In this document: positions 55,069-63,999 of the stretch, in pieces
Position numbering within the stretch: the first letter of the stretch is position 1
How the letters are laid out: the number at the start of each line of letters is the position of its first letter
Assembly: GCF_001542815.1 (NCBI RefSeq)
Contig: NZ_CP006992.1
Coordinates: 5,371,451 to 5,435,450 of the forward strand
Direction of reading: 5' to 3'
DNA length: 64,000 bases
Source of the DNA: Methylobacterium sp. AMS5
GTDB taxonomy: Bacteria > Pseudomonadota > Alphaproteobacteria > Rhizobiales > Beijerinckiaceae
Position numbers and translations under genes: made by a program
The notes under the pieces: model-generated
What the model was told of the DNA's origin: nothing
The model's input: only the letters and a program-made list of their open reading frames with translations
Database searches by the model: none

Positions 55069-55941
55069 ATGACCTCGCCGCTCGTGGCCGGATCCGGTCG
55101 AGCACCACTCGACGAGGTCGGGACCATCGCGTCTCAAGCCTTCGAATCCGTCCTCTCGGCGACGCTCGAGAGCGCGCGGATGGAGCAGCCGTTGCGTGAT
55201 CCCTTGGCGCGCAAGCTTGCGGCCTACGCGGATCTTACCCCCGGTGATTTGCGGGAACTGGAAGAATGGGCCGCGAACGGCCGCCGCTATGCGGCGCAGA
55301 CGCCGCTTCTGCACCAGTCCGACGTCCCGGAGAGCGCCATCCTGGTGCTCGACGGCTTCGCCTGCCGCTACAAGTTCCTTACAAACGGGCGCCGGCAGAT
55401 CACGGCCTACCTTCTTCCGGGGGACCTGTTCGAGCTCGATCTCGATTTCCGCCTGCCGCTCGACTGCGCGATTGGAACGCTGACCGCTTGCCAGCTCGCT
55501 TTCATTCCGCGGGCCGACTACGAAAATCTCATCCGGCGGCGTCCGCGGATCGCCCGCGCCCTGCAGATGGTTCGGCTGACCGAAGCGGCGACCCTGCGCG
55601 AATGGATCACCAATCTCGGGTCCCGATCCGGCCCCGAACGGCTGGCGCACTTCCTGTGCGAGATGCTGCTGCGCCTGCGGACTGCCGGTCTCGCTCCCGC
55701 TAACCAGTACGGCTTTCCCATCACACAGGCCGATCTTGCCGACACGCTCGGCATGTCGTGCGTTCACATCAATCGCGTCCTGCAGAAGCTGCGTCGCGAT
55801 GGCCTGATCGAGCTTTCCGGCCGCAGGCTCACGATCTTGAAGCCCGAGGGGCTCAGGCTGCTGGCCGAGTACGATGCGTCCTATCTGGCGCCTGCCGCCG
55901 TTCCGCTGCGGCCCTCGGCCATCGACAAACTCACCGCCTGA
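55069..55941 (+). CDS. Crp/Fnr-family transcriptional regulator
   Basis: This protein of about 290 residues has a cyclic-nucleotide-binding-like beta-roll sensor (LLHQSDVPESAILVLDGFACRYKFLTNGRRQITAYLLPGDLFELD, seen in parts). A dimerisation helix follows, then a winged helix (FPITQADLADTLGMSCVHINRVLQKLRRDGLIEL). No Cys cluster for an Fe-S centre is present. The sensor resembles the many Crp-like regulators of Methylobacterium without assigned effector. The start is uncertain: in-frame ATGs exist at 54997, 55021, 55069 and 55180, and the last would give the usual 253 residues. The neighbouring genes are sensor proteins, but no direct target is visible. Confidence 0.88.
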   Translation: MTSPLVAGSGRAPLDEVGTIASQAFESVLSATLESARMEQPLRDPLARKLAAYADLTPGDLRELEEWAANGRRYAAQTPLLHQSDVPESAILVLDGFACRYKFLTNGRRQITAYLLPGDLFELDLDFRLPLDCAIGTLTACQLAFIPRADYENLIRRRPRIARALQMVRLTEAATLREWITNLGSRSGPERLAHFLCEMLLRLRTAGLAPANQYGFPITQADLADTLGMSCVHINRVLQKLRRDGLIELSGRRLTILKPEGLRLLAEYDASYLAPAAVPLRPSAIDKLTA

Positions 55942-55977
55942 CGACGCATCCCCCCTCAAGCCGCCGCCCCTCGTCCC

Positions 55978-57900
55978 TCAGGGAATGGCGGCTGGTTGCA
56001 CCCCTGCTCTGGCCGCCGTCAGCACTGCTTCCGGCAGGGTGCGCGCCCCGAGCGCCTCCATGACACGGGCTCGGTGGATCTCGACGGTCCGTGGACTGAG
56101 GCCGAGTGCTACGCCGATCGACTTGTTCGTGCCGCCTGCCAGCAACCCCTCCAACACTTCCCGTTCCCGGGGTGAAAGGGCCGCGATGCGAAGCTTGGCG
56201 TCGTCATGTGCGTGGCTGCGCTCGGTGTCGGTACGCAGCTCGGCCAAAGCGGCCGAGACGGCGGTGAGCAGCTCCGCCGGCTCGCACGGCTTTTCAAGGT
56301 AATCGACGGCGCCGGCCTTCATCGCGCGCACACCGAGGCCGACATCGCCCTGGCTGCGCCCGATGACGAGCACGGGCAGGGCGAGCCGGCCGGCCTTGAG
56401 TGCTTTCGCCACCGTGAGGCTCTCCGGTCCGGCGGTCTCGATGTCGAGAATGACGCAACCCGGCTGCAGGGAGCTTGCGACCTCTGCCAGCGCTGCGGCC
56501 TTCGCGAAGACCTGCACCTCGTAGCCCGCGAGTTGCAACAGCCCGAACAGCGCCCGTCGCGCGGGCGCATCCTCATCCACGAGGTAGATTCGTGCGCCAG
56601 TGCGTTCGGTCACATCTTCGGCGATGCCGCCGAGTTGGCGGACGCGGCCATCCTCGCCGGTGATCGGAAAGACCGTGTCGCGGATCCGCCTCACGGTGCC
56701 GTCCGACGGGCGCAGGATGCGGTACTCCAACACGACGACCTCACCATCCCCGGTCCGTTCGAGCGTGCGGTCTACGCGGTCACGGTCGTCCGGATGGATC
56801 GTTTCAAGCAAGCGGTCGAGCGAGGGTAGCCGCTCCGGCGTGACGCCCCAGACGTGTCGGAGGGCACGGCAGAGGTAAGTCAGTCGGCGGCTCTCCAAGT
56901 CGGCGAGCCACAAGACGTTGGTCGAATGTTCGGCAAATCGCCGGAAGCGCTCTTCGCTTACGCGACGGGCCTCCTCCTCCTCGACAAAGAGGAGTATGGC
57001 CGAATCCTTTCCGTTCCGGGTGCGTGCGTTATCGGTTGTCCCCTGCAGAGGCACCCCGCTGATCCGAGTCCAACGCCCGGTTCCGTCATCCCCGCGGTAA
57101 TGGAAGCGCGTGCCCGGGACACGATCGCCACGCAAGGCCCGTGCAAACGGATGGTCGTGCGGATCGAGGACGGTGCCGTTTGCCGCATAGCCGGTCCAAT
57201 GCGGATCGGCGTCGGGATCGGCACCGGGCACGCGGCCCTGTGTCAGAAGAGGCTGCAGGATGGCATTTGCGACGAGGGCCTGACCGTCCGACCCGAACAG
57301 CCCAGCGCCAACCGGCAGATGCTCGATCAGAGCCCTCAACGGCTCGTTCCGCTCCCAAGATGCGAACCCCGCCTCCTCAGGCTGAGGGCGGATGGCGGCA
57401 GGGGGCTGCCGCTGCGCGGCGAGGAGAAGTTCGATGAGTTCGGAGAATTGCTGGAACAAGCCCATGATCTCCGGGCGATCCAGATGGGCGGGTTCCTTTC
57501 CCATGGCGCACAGGGTTCCGAAGCTCTCTCCATCCGGCATCGTGATCGGAAAGGAAATGTAGCTGCGAAAGCCGAGATGCCCTGAACTCGACAGTCCGTG
57601 CATCGCCGTCTCCGTTCCGGCATCGTCGATGACGACCGGCCGTCGATGCCGCCATACCTCGCGGCAGGGCATCGAGTCCGCGCGAAGCATGGCGTCCGCC
57701 CGCAGGCCGAAACCGGCGTCATCCCTCACCCAGCAAGCCAGCCACGTCTCGTCCGTCACCTGCGCCACAGCCGCAAAGCCCAGGCCCGTGGAGCGACAGA
57801 TGATCTCGAGCATGGTCGGGATCGCTGCAATCTGCTTCGCCGCAGAGACATCGGCCGATCGGCCCGGGTTTACGTCTAGACCCGTCACGAAGGCGTTCAT
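55978..57900 (-). CDS. GAF-PAS-PAS-receiver-LuxR hybrid regulator
   Basis: This is a 640-residue cytoplasmic protein. GAF lies at about 20-175 (GLGFAAVAQVTDETWLACWVRD, SYISFPITMPDGESFGTLCAM), then two PAS regions (LIEHLPVGAGLFGSDG; FAEHSTNVLWLADLESRRLTYLC and GGIAEDVTERT). A FixJ-like receiver follows (YLVDEDAPARRALF, phosphoacceptor in CVILDIETAG, Lys in DYLEKPC) and ends in a LuxR HTH (LSPREREVLEGLLAGGTNKSIGVALGLSPRTVEIHRARV). Sensor and FixJ-type output are on one chain, but no kinase domain is present, so phosphate would have to come from outside. The ATG at 57898-57900 is chosen; the open frame runs 32 codons further. It is convergent with the Crp/Fnr gene. Confidence 0.88.
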   Translation of the reverse strand: MNAFVTGLDVNPGRSADVSAAKQIAAIPTMLEIICRSTGLGFAAVAQVTDETWLACWVRDDAGFGLRADAMLRADSMPCREVWRHRRPVVIDDAGTETAMHGLSSSGHLGFRSYISFPITMPDGESFGTLCAMGKEPAHLDRPEIMGLFQQFSELIELLLAAQRQPPAAIRPQPEEAGFASWERNEPLRALIEHLPVGAGLFGSDGQALVANAILQPLLTQGRVPGADPDADPHWTGYAANGTVLDPHDHPFARALRGDRVPGTRFHYRGDDGTGRWTRISGVPLQGTTDNARTRNGKDSAILLFVEEEEARRVSEERFRRFAEHSTNVLWLADLESRRLTYLCRALRHVWGVTPERLPSLDRLLETIHPDDRDRVDRTLERTGDGEVVVLEYRILRPSDGTVRRIRDTVFPITGEDGRVRQLGGIAEDVTERTGARIYLVDEDAPARRALFGLLQLAGYEVQVFAKAAALAEVASSLQPGCVILDIETAGPESLTVAKALKAGRLALPVLVIGRSQGDVGLGVRAMKAGAVDYLEKPCEPAELLTAVSAALAELRTDTERSHAHDDAKLRIAALSPREREVLEGLLAGGTNKSIGVALGLSPRTVEIHRARVMEALGARTLPEAVLTAARAGVQPAAIP

Positions 57901-58326
57901 TGTGTGAACTCCTGCCCCGATCCCATCACGGCATGCGATATCGAACGAGACATGCGTAAACTTGGGCGGCTGAAGGATGCCTCGGCCTCGATCCAACGAG
58001 GCCCGTCTGGAAGTGCGTCGCTAACCTCACCGCATTGCTGATAAACGGCTGGAACGTATCTGTTGATAGCAATTAATCATGTCTAACTTGCCGATATCAT
58101 GAAATAAAATTTCAAACTCAAGTACATTAGAATAAATCAATGGCATGAATCAGCCTTTGTTAGATTTAGAATATTTCCAAAATGCAGGCGTTTTCATTCA
58201 TGGGAATGGCCGTCGCAATCCAATTGCCAGCGTATTTGGACAAAAACGCATCACACGGCAAATCGTGCCAACGGATCGCCCCGACGAAGCGGGCATAAGT
58301 CGAACCGGGTCGATCGAAGGGTGTAG

Positions 58327-58405
58327 CGTGCCTCATAAAACGTCCGGTCGCTGAGCGTTCTCGCTCTGGCGATGACAGCGCGGCGGGAGTTTTTTGAGAG
58401 ACACT
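58327..58405 (-). repeat. 79-bp palindromic intergenic repeat, copy C
   Basis: Inverted relative to copy A and the closest match to it: GTGTCTCTCA arms, ACTCCCGCCGCGCTGTCATC and CCAGAGCGAGAACG are nearly identical. It has the same 79-bp length. It lies in the AT-richer, gene-poor region. Confidence 0.8.
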
Positions 58406-59044
58406 CAAGCCGTCTGAGCGGAGAGCCGGGATGCAGCCGGGTCGGATGACGAGCGCGTGGCTGCTGATGTTGAAATCGCACTGGATCGAGGCTCGGCCCG
58501 CACGGAATGAGAGCTTGGCCTCGGCGCGGGGGAGGCGGAGATTTCCGAGCGGAACTGCTATCGCTGTGACCGATGAATTCCACAACGGGCGTGCGTGAGC
58601 ACCTCGGCCGAACGGGTCGCAAGAAGTTCGAAAGCCAGACGAAGCACCAGAAGGCCGTGTTCCACTTGACCACGGTGCCGGATCCCGAGATTCCTGCCTA
58701 CGGTCGGCTTGAACCCAGCCACGTAGCGTAGCCTTACAAGGTCACGCCGACCGGTCCCGGCGTGGAACGCCTGCATCGTCTCATACACGTCCGGCGCCGT
58801 AAACGTCATCGATTGGAGGATGTTGCGCCCGATTAGGTCGTTCGAACCCGGGCTGGCCATGTGCGCCGTCGTCTCGTTCATCATGCTGACACGGTTCGAG
58901 ACAATCGCGAATCCCTACCCAGATATGCGGCCCGGAACCCCGCGCAGAGCTTGGTGAGGTGGTCGGTCCGAACGAAGCGAGAGGCATAAAATCGGCTCGA
59001 TAAGCCCGCATGCGTAGATATCTTGAGGGTGAGAAGCAGTCGTA

Positions 59045-59269
59045 TCAATCGGTAAAAATCACCAAGAGGCGCTGGCCGATGAGAGCGGCGAGTGCATCAC
59101 GCAAGGGACTTCTTCTATTGCGTCGCAGAAATACCGAAACTCTTTCCTCCATCGTATTCTGATCGCCATCTGCTCCGATCCGGCGTACGACCGGTTTGCC
59201 CTTCATGTCGAGTATCAACAACCAGCGATTGCCGTCCGCATCTACAGTGAGGTGCCGAAACTCTTTCAA
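59045..59269 (-). CDS. Small hypothetical protein
   Basis: This 74-residue protein has a strand-turn pattern (HLTVDADGNRWLLILDMKGKPVVRRIG) followed by a helix (LRDALAALIGQRLLV). The composition is coding-like although its surroundings look degraded. No family is recognised. It is divergent from the small PAS gene, 215 bases away, and lower in GC than the core genome, which suggests acquired DNA. Confidence 0.45.
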   Translation of the reverse strand: MKEFRHLTVDADGNRWLLILDMKGKPVVRRIGADGDQNTMEERVSVFLRRNRRSPLRDALAALIGQRLLVIFTD

Positions 59270-59483
59270 AAACTCGAACGCAGTTGCTGGAACGCCAAGC
59301 GCATCTACGAGTTTTTTGCAGGCGCATCGAATCTGTCATGGAAGTCAGCTGATTACAGCGCGGGGGAGAACCTTTGCTCATGCCCTTAGAATTTCCCTCG
59401 CCCCCAGAGCGTACGGTACGGAATTTGACGGATGTTTTTCCTTTAGCCGTCGACATAATTTAGCATCGCTTGGGTGTCAGAGT

Positions 59484-60077
59484 ATGCCGTATGATACAAA
59501 GCGATACTGGCTCGGATTTCTGCCGGATGCCTTGATTGCGTCTCAAGTCGGTATCTGGGAAACGGATTTTGCAAACGATCGCACCGTTGCTGATTCCATT
59601 ACCGCTGCGTTGTTCGGTCTCGATCCGGTCCAAGCCGCAATAGGATTGCCTCTGGCAGCTTACACGAAAGCAATTCTTCCTGCCGATCAGAACGAGTTTT
59701 TCGCCAACATTGATCGTGTTTGCGAGCATGGCGGATTGTTCGTTGTCGAGTATCGCGTGCGCTCAGCCGATCGTGGCGTTCGCTGGGTGTTGGCGCGGGG
59801 GCACTACAAGCGCAATCCCCGAACCGGAAAAGTTCTCGGGCGCGGCATCGTCGTTGATATCACTGAAGGTAAACTGAACGGGCAGGTGGAGGACCGCGCG
59901 CTTTTCGTCTCACCAAACAAGAACGAAGCGCCGCTCGATCAGATTGCGACCTATGCTCTCAAAGCGCGCCGTGCTGTTGATGACGTTGCAGGGCACGAGA
60001 AGACAGCTCTGCGCTCCGCCATCGATGGTCTACTTTGGGCCGTCGGGCGTGCACTGGCCAAACGAAGCCGTTGCTAA
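59484..60077 (+). CDS. PAS-domain protein
   Basis: This 197-residue soluble protein has one PAS fold (about 15-125: SQVGIWETDFANDRTVADSITAALFGLDP, ILPADQNEFFANIDRVCEHGG, FVVEYRVRSADRGVRWVLARGHYKRN, GIVVDITEGK, quoted in parts). This is the PAS_3 type found at the front of HWE kinases. The C-terminal 70 residues have no kinase motif and end in a helix (GLLWAVGRALAKRS). It may be a stand-alone sensor or a kinase remnant. The ATG at 59484 starts the fold, and GC is lower than the core genome. Confidence 0.75.
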   Translation: MPYDTKRYWLGFLPDALIASQVGIWETDFANDRTVADSITAALFGLDPVQAAIGLPLAAYTKAILPADQNEFFANIDRVCEHGGLFVVEYRVRSADRGVRWVLARGHYKRNPRTGKVLGRGIVVDITEGKLNGQVEDRALFVSPNKNEAPLDQIATYALKARRAVDDVAGHEKTALRSAIDGLLWAVGRALAKRSRC

Positions 60078-60269
60078 ACTTTTTTGACTTCTGGCTGTCG
60101 TCTTCTGACCAAAGTGATGGACCGCCTCTGCGCTGAGCCGCCTTTTGACAACGTGAGGGTCGAGGGCTAGCGATTCAACGCGATAACATTTGCTCGCCTC
60201 CTCAAGTCAGGGGTATAATACAGCAATATGTATGTGCCGGAATGCTGAGTTTTGAAGTCGTCGAGGTGG

Positions 60270-61373
60270 TTACCGTGCTTGCCGCCACTTCAGATAGGCT
60301 TGATAGATCTCCTCCTTTCCCGCCGGTCGCTCGGGCTGTGACTGGAAGAACCGGTCAAGGTCCGGCTGGGCAACGGCCTCCTGCTCCTTGTGGCGGTCGA
60401 GCCATTCCTGCGCCGGCCGGAAGCGCGTCCACCCCTTGACCGAGGCCGCGAAGTTGACCTCCCGCCATTTCGGATGCCGCTGCGGAGCCAAAAATTTGTC
60501 GAACTGGCCGAAGAAGGCCTCGACGAAGCGGACGAGCTTCTCATAGCGCGCTGATCCCTTCGGGCTGTTGTAGACCCCGAGGACGGTGCCAACCGCGACG
60601 GTCTCCACCGCCTCTCCGCCGACAAACTTCGGATAATCAGTCCGTGTCAGGGTCGCGGGGACATAGGCTTCGTTCATCGTGTCCGGGTAGGGCACCGCCA
60701 CGAAGTGGAAGCGTTCGCCCGGATCGAAACTCGCAATGAATGCCACCGGCTTAGCCGCCACCGACACGACAGCCTCGATCTCTCCGTTGCGCAGCATCTC
60801 GAGGGCGGTGGGCTGATCGACGTTGATCCCCTCCACAACGACACCGAGTTCGCGGAACATGGCCCGGCCGCTGTAGTCGGTTCCGCTGCCCTTGACGTCG
60901 AAGCTGACCCGCTTGCCGGCGAGGTCGCTCATTGTCCGAACCGAATTAGGGGCGATGACATGCAACTCGTCGTCGAACAGCTTGGAAATGTATTGTATTT
61001 GCCGATCAATGTTTTTTAGGCGATTGTCCTGCCGCAGCTGTTGCAGCGTATCGGTGCGAACGAAACCCAGATCAACGCCCTTCAGAAACCGGATGTCATA
61101 GGCGTTCTCGCCTGCTCCCTTACCAAGCATCGGCAAGATCCGCAGCTTATCGCCGTCATCCAGCACGAAGGCGAGCTCGGCGCCGACGCGGAAGTAGGTT
61201 CCACCGGGCGTGCCGGTCACCACCGTGACGGTGTTGGCGTTCATGCGCTCGCCAAGGGCAGCTTCCGTTGCGGGGGCGGCCTCGACCGGTGCGGCGCCTG
61301 GGGCTCCCGCGACAGGGACGTTCGCCATCAAGGCGATGCCGAGAAAGGCGGCGTACAGGGCGAGCCTCGACAT
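60270..61373 (-). CDS. TAXI-family TRAP transporter solute-binding protein
   Basis: This 367-residue secreted protein has a signal peptide (LYAAFLGIALMANVPVAG) and the TAXI (TRAP-associated extracytoplasmic immunogenic) fold. VVTGTPGGTYFRVGAELAF is the opening ligand loop, then VDLGFVRTDTLQQL, IAPNSVRTMSDLAGKRVSFDVKGSGTD, INVDQPTALEMLRNGEIEAVVSV and a C-terminal extension (about 300-367). TAXI proteins feed a fused DctM/DctQ membrane unit, but none is adjacent, so this is an orphan receptor. The ATG at 61371-61373 begins the signal peptide. It lies 45 bases downstream of the 61419-62462 gene on the same strand. Confidence 0.9.
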   Translation of the reverse strand: MSRLALYAAFLGIALMANVPVAGAPGAAPVEAAPATEAALGERMNANTVTVVTGTPGGTYFRVGAELAFVLDDGDKLRILPMLGKGAGENAYDIRFLKGVDLGFVRTDTLQQLRQDNRLKNIDRQIQYISKLFDDELHVIAPNSVRTMSDLAGKRVSFDVKGSGTDYSGRAMFRELGVVVEGINVDQPTALEMLRNGEIEAVVSVAAKPVAFIASFDPGERFHFVAVPYPDTMNEAYVPATLTRTDYPKFVGGEAVETVAVGTVLGVYNSPKGSARYEKLVRFVEAFFGQFDKFLAPQRHPKWREVNFAASVKGWTRFRPAQEWLDRHKEQEAVAQPDLDRFFQSQPERPAGKEEIYQAYLKWRQAR

Positions 61374-61418
61374 GTGCGTGTCCTTCGGTGATCGTCGGAC
61401 TTTCTTCAAGGGGTGTTG

Positions 61419-62462
61419 TCAGCGGCCTGTCGCGGCAAGCAGCTGCTCATCCGTCTGGTTTTGAGCTGCGGCCTTTGCGTACAGGCTTCTGGCGAGATCC
61501 GGATCGGCCCGAAGGCCGCGCACGTTCCAGCGCCGCAGCATTTCCACATCCCAGGTCTGTGCCAGCAGGAAGGTCGCATTCGATGCGTTGCGCGCCTGTG
61601 CGCGCTCCAACAGAAGTCGGGCACCGCTGATATCGCCGAGCCGTATCAGGCCTCTGGCTCGCTCTACCAGCCGGTCCATCTGGAGCGTCGAAGGTGCTGT
61701 CTCTACGGGACGTTTGAGCCGCGCAGCCTCGCCCTCGGCGGCCGGCGTTCTCTCAGAGACGGCGGGCGATGCCGGACGGTCGATTCCCGCTGTGTCCGTG
61801 AGAGGTGCGCGACGGGGCGACGGCACCACGACGCCCTCGGCCGTGGCCGATGCATCGGGAGCTGCAGCGCTGGCGATGACCTGAGGGGGCAACAGCGTTC
61901 CGCGGATTGCAGCTGCAGGCTTCTCCGGGTTGCGCGGTTCGTTGCCGGCGGCAATGGCACGATCAGGACCGTCGCGGCGGAAACTGACGTTGAGAAGGCT
62001 CGTCGCGACATCCACCTGCCCACCGGTCTCCGCAGTCCAGATCGCCGCAACGGCGAGCGAGAAGCGGCTCTCGCGTTCGTCGGTCTGCGTGATTTTGATG
62101 TTCGGCAGATCCCACGCTCTGATGTCTACGTCCCTTTTTTCGTCTGATGGCGAGAAAGTGTTGGTCGAGTCGCTGATCGTCACACCTTGCGGCAGGCCTA
62201 GCAGGAGGATGGATTCGATAGAGACACCGCCTGTGCGGACAAGCTTTATTTCCAGCGGGAGAGGGGTGCCGAGCTTTCCGGAGACATCGTGTGTAGCAAA
62301 GAAGAGGTCAGACGTCTTGCTCTGCCCGGGATCTGCATCGCTTCTGCTGCCGGGCGCTGCGACATCGGTAGGAGGCTGACTGTCCGCAACTTGCCCAAAT
62401 GCCGGAAGCTTAGGACAGACTATCGAAACGAGTGCTGTCATAGCTAGTATGTAACTGGACAT
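61419..62462 (-). CDS. Secreted protein with C-terminal TPR-like region
   Basis: This 347-residue precursor has a signal peptide (YILAMTALVSIVCPKLPAFG) and a beta-rich domain (about 50-155: GKLGTPLPLEIKLVRTGGVSIESILLLGLPQGVTISD in parts) resembling a periplasmic Ig-like or cohesion-like fold. A long Ala/Pro/Arg linker follows, then a helical segment (VERARGLIRLGDISGARLLLERAQARNASNATFLLAQTWD, then DPDLARSLYAKAAAQNQ) like the Sel1/TPR ends of many Hyphomicrobiales envelope proteins. Function unknown. The ATG at 62460-62462 starts the signal peptide. The adjacent downstream TAXI gene suggests the two act together. Confidence 0.75.
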   Translation of the reverse strand: MSSYILAMTALVSIVCPKLPAFGQVADSQPPTDVAAPGSRSDADPGQSKTSDLFFATHDVSGKLGTPLPLEIKLVRTGGVSIESILLLGLPQGVTISDSTNTFSPSDEKRDVDIRAWDLPNIKITQTDERESRFSLAVAAIWTAETGGQVDVATSLLNVSFRRDGPDRAIAAGNEPRNPEKPAAAIRGTLLPPQVIASAAAPDASATAEGVVVPSPRRAPLTDTAGIDRPASPAVSERTPAAEGEAARLKRPVETAPSTLQMDRLVERARGLIRLGDISGARLLLERAQARNASNATFLLAQTWDVEMLRRWNVRGLRADPDLARSLYAKAAAQNQTDEQLLAATGR

Positions 62463-63275
62463 ATTTGTGCGATGTGGTTCCATCGGATGCAGTCCTTGTC
62501 AGGCGCGTTTCCGCTAGAATGGTGTATCGGATATAGTGCTTCATCGATTGCGTCAATTAATTTTGGTTGGTATTTGCCTGTGCCGCGCAAACAATTGCGA
62601 CGAACACGGCCGTATTTCGAGCGAAGCCAGCGCAAGCTTTCGTGATGACGCCGGAATCTGGTCCTGTTCATGGTCGCTGGCGGTTGCCCCACTGCCCGTT
62701 CGCACCTTTGCGCCCTTCGGGGGTAATCAAGTAGGCTTCCACGATGAACTTGCCCGGCCCGGCTTGGCCGCGCGGGCTTTTTCGTTTCAGGTTGAGTGCG
62801 CTGCCGCGACCATCCGCTTCAGCGCGTCGGCCATGCGGTCGTTCCGCTCCGCTTCGTCCGCCGTCATTTCCGCAGCAAGGGCCATCTGGATTGCCCGCAC
62901 CTTCATCGGCGCCAGGCTGGGACCTCTGCGCGAAGACTTTCAAGCCACGCAGCGCGACGTCGGTCGCTCGTAGCCGCCCCGCCCGATCATCGCGATCCAC
63001 CGGTCCTCATCACCTGTTCTGGCGGCCGCAGCCTCGCGTCCGACCGCCTCGTGGGATCTCCCGCACGGTCGCCTCATCCAAGCCGGGCCCGCGGGCGAAG
63101 CCGAGCCGGCCGCCGCGTTCACCGGCTCATCGGTGACGGCCTTGGTCTCGAAAGTTCGCCGACGGTGGGGAATTCGGGTATATCGTGAGCCCGGGCACAA
63201 GCTCAGAGCTGGGCGCTCAGGTTCCAGCGAACCTCGGAACGCTCCACAAAACGACAGCCATGTCATTGAGAAGAA
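62463..63275. other. Non-coding stretch before tRNA-Thr
   Basis: About 810 bases contain no gene that can be supported. A minus-strand ORF of 39 codons (62787-62906, with ALAAEMTADEAERNDRMADALKRM) has coding-like composition but is too short to rely on. The frames covering 62940-63320 are biased. A GC-rich segment ending in GGGCTTTTT at 62776-62782 could be a weak terminator on the plus strand. The part from 62463 to 62650 is AT-richer. Confidence 0.35.
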
Positions 63276-63350
63276 TGGTGCTGCGAGAGAGGATTGAACT
63301 CTCGACCTCCTCATTACCAATGAGGTGCTCTACCACTGAGCTACCGCAGC
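63276..63350 (-). tRNA. tRNA-Thr (anticodon GGT)
   Basis: On the minus strand the cloverleaf reads GCTGCGG acceptor, D-arm with TAGCTCAGTGGTAGAGC, anticodon stem CCTCA/TGAGG with loop TTGGTAA giving GGT (complement of 63316-63318), T-arm with GTTCAATCC, acceptor return TCGCAGC, discriminator A and encoded CCA (63276-63278). It decodes ACC and ACU. Confidence 0.96.
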
Positions 63351-63632
63351 GCGGTGCCGGGGGGCGGTGCCGCCGCCGGACTGGAGGGGCATTAGCCGAT
63401 CGAATTTCGCTTGGCAACGCTCTTCCGTCGCACAAAATGCATGAGCTGCGAGATCGAGCGATGGCGTGACGATTTGTTGACGGACCATGGGGGTGTCGCT
63501 ATAGAGCAGCCACCACGTCCGGCCGCAGCATTGCGCCCGGTCTTTTCGCCTTTGCTTATCATCAGGCTGCGCTGACCGACACCGGATGCTCCGGGCCGAG
63601 TTCTTGCCGCCAAGACCAGACGAGGATGCCCC

Positions 63633-63899
63633 ATGGCCAACACCGTGTCGGCCAAGAAGATGACCCGCAAGATCGCCAAGCGTACGGCGATCAACCGCTC
63701 GCGCCGTTCGCGGATGCGTACCTTCGTCCGCAAGGTCGAGGAGGCGATTGCGACCGGCGATCAGGGCCAAGCCCTCACCGCCCTCCGCGCCGCCGAGCCG
63801 GAGATCATGCGCGCTGCCCAGAACGGCATCGTTCATAAGAACAACGCTTCGCGGAAGGTGTCCCGCTTGGCCGCCCGTGTGAAGGCCATCGCGGCCTGA
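63633..63899 (+). CDS. rpsT: 30S ribosomal protein S20
   Basis: This 88-residue basic helical protein of the small subunit contacts 16S rRNA. The N terminus reads [23 protein letters not shown], in parts, with many Lys/Arg, followed by [16 protein letters not shown] and the second helix with [23 protein letters not shown], the conserved HKNxAxRKxSRL core of S20. Length is normal. The start at 63633 is the only reasonable one. Two hairpins follow the stop. Confidence 0.97.
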   Translation: MANTVSAKKMTRKIAKRTAINRSRRSRMRTFVRKVEEAIATGDQGQALTALRAAEPEIMRAAQNGIVHKNNASRKVSRLAARVKAIAA

Positions 63900-63920
63900 T
63901 CGGGCTGCGACGGCTCCCGG

Positions 63921-63999
63921 CCTTCCGACTGGAAGGCTTCAGGGATCCCCGCTCGATATGATGATGCATTCAGCCCGGCCGCATAGGCCGGGCTTTTTT
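63921..63999 (+). terminator. Tandem hairpins and rho-independent terminator of rpsT
   Basis: A small 6-bp hairpin (63921-63926 with 63931-63936) is followed by a perfect 9-bp stem (63972-63980 with 63986-63994, loop GCATA) and a T-run (63994-63999). The second is a strong intrinsic terminator about 70 bases after the rpsT stop. Confidence 0.9.

Larger units (their letters stand above)
57901..59483. other. AT-richer region with gene remnants
   Basis: This stretch of about 1.6 kb holds only a palindromic repeat (58327-58405), a small ORF (59045-59269) and frames that look like remnants. Among them a minus-strand frame at 58558-58884 begins TTAHMASPGSNDLIGRNILQ with coding-like sequence and then loses it, suggesting a frameshifted or truncated gene; no family was recognised. 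GC falls clearly below the genome level around 58050-58200 and 59040-59500. Confidence 0.4.

Noticed and set aside
62668..63000. A 110-codon minus-strand frame before tRNA-Thr
   Set aside because: No recognisable domain, and alternative frames over the same DNA look equally open; support is too thin.
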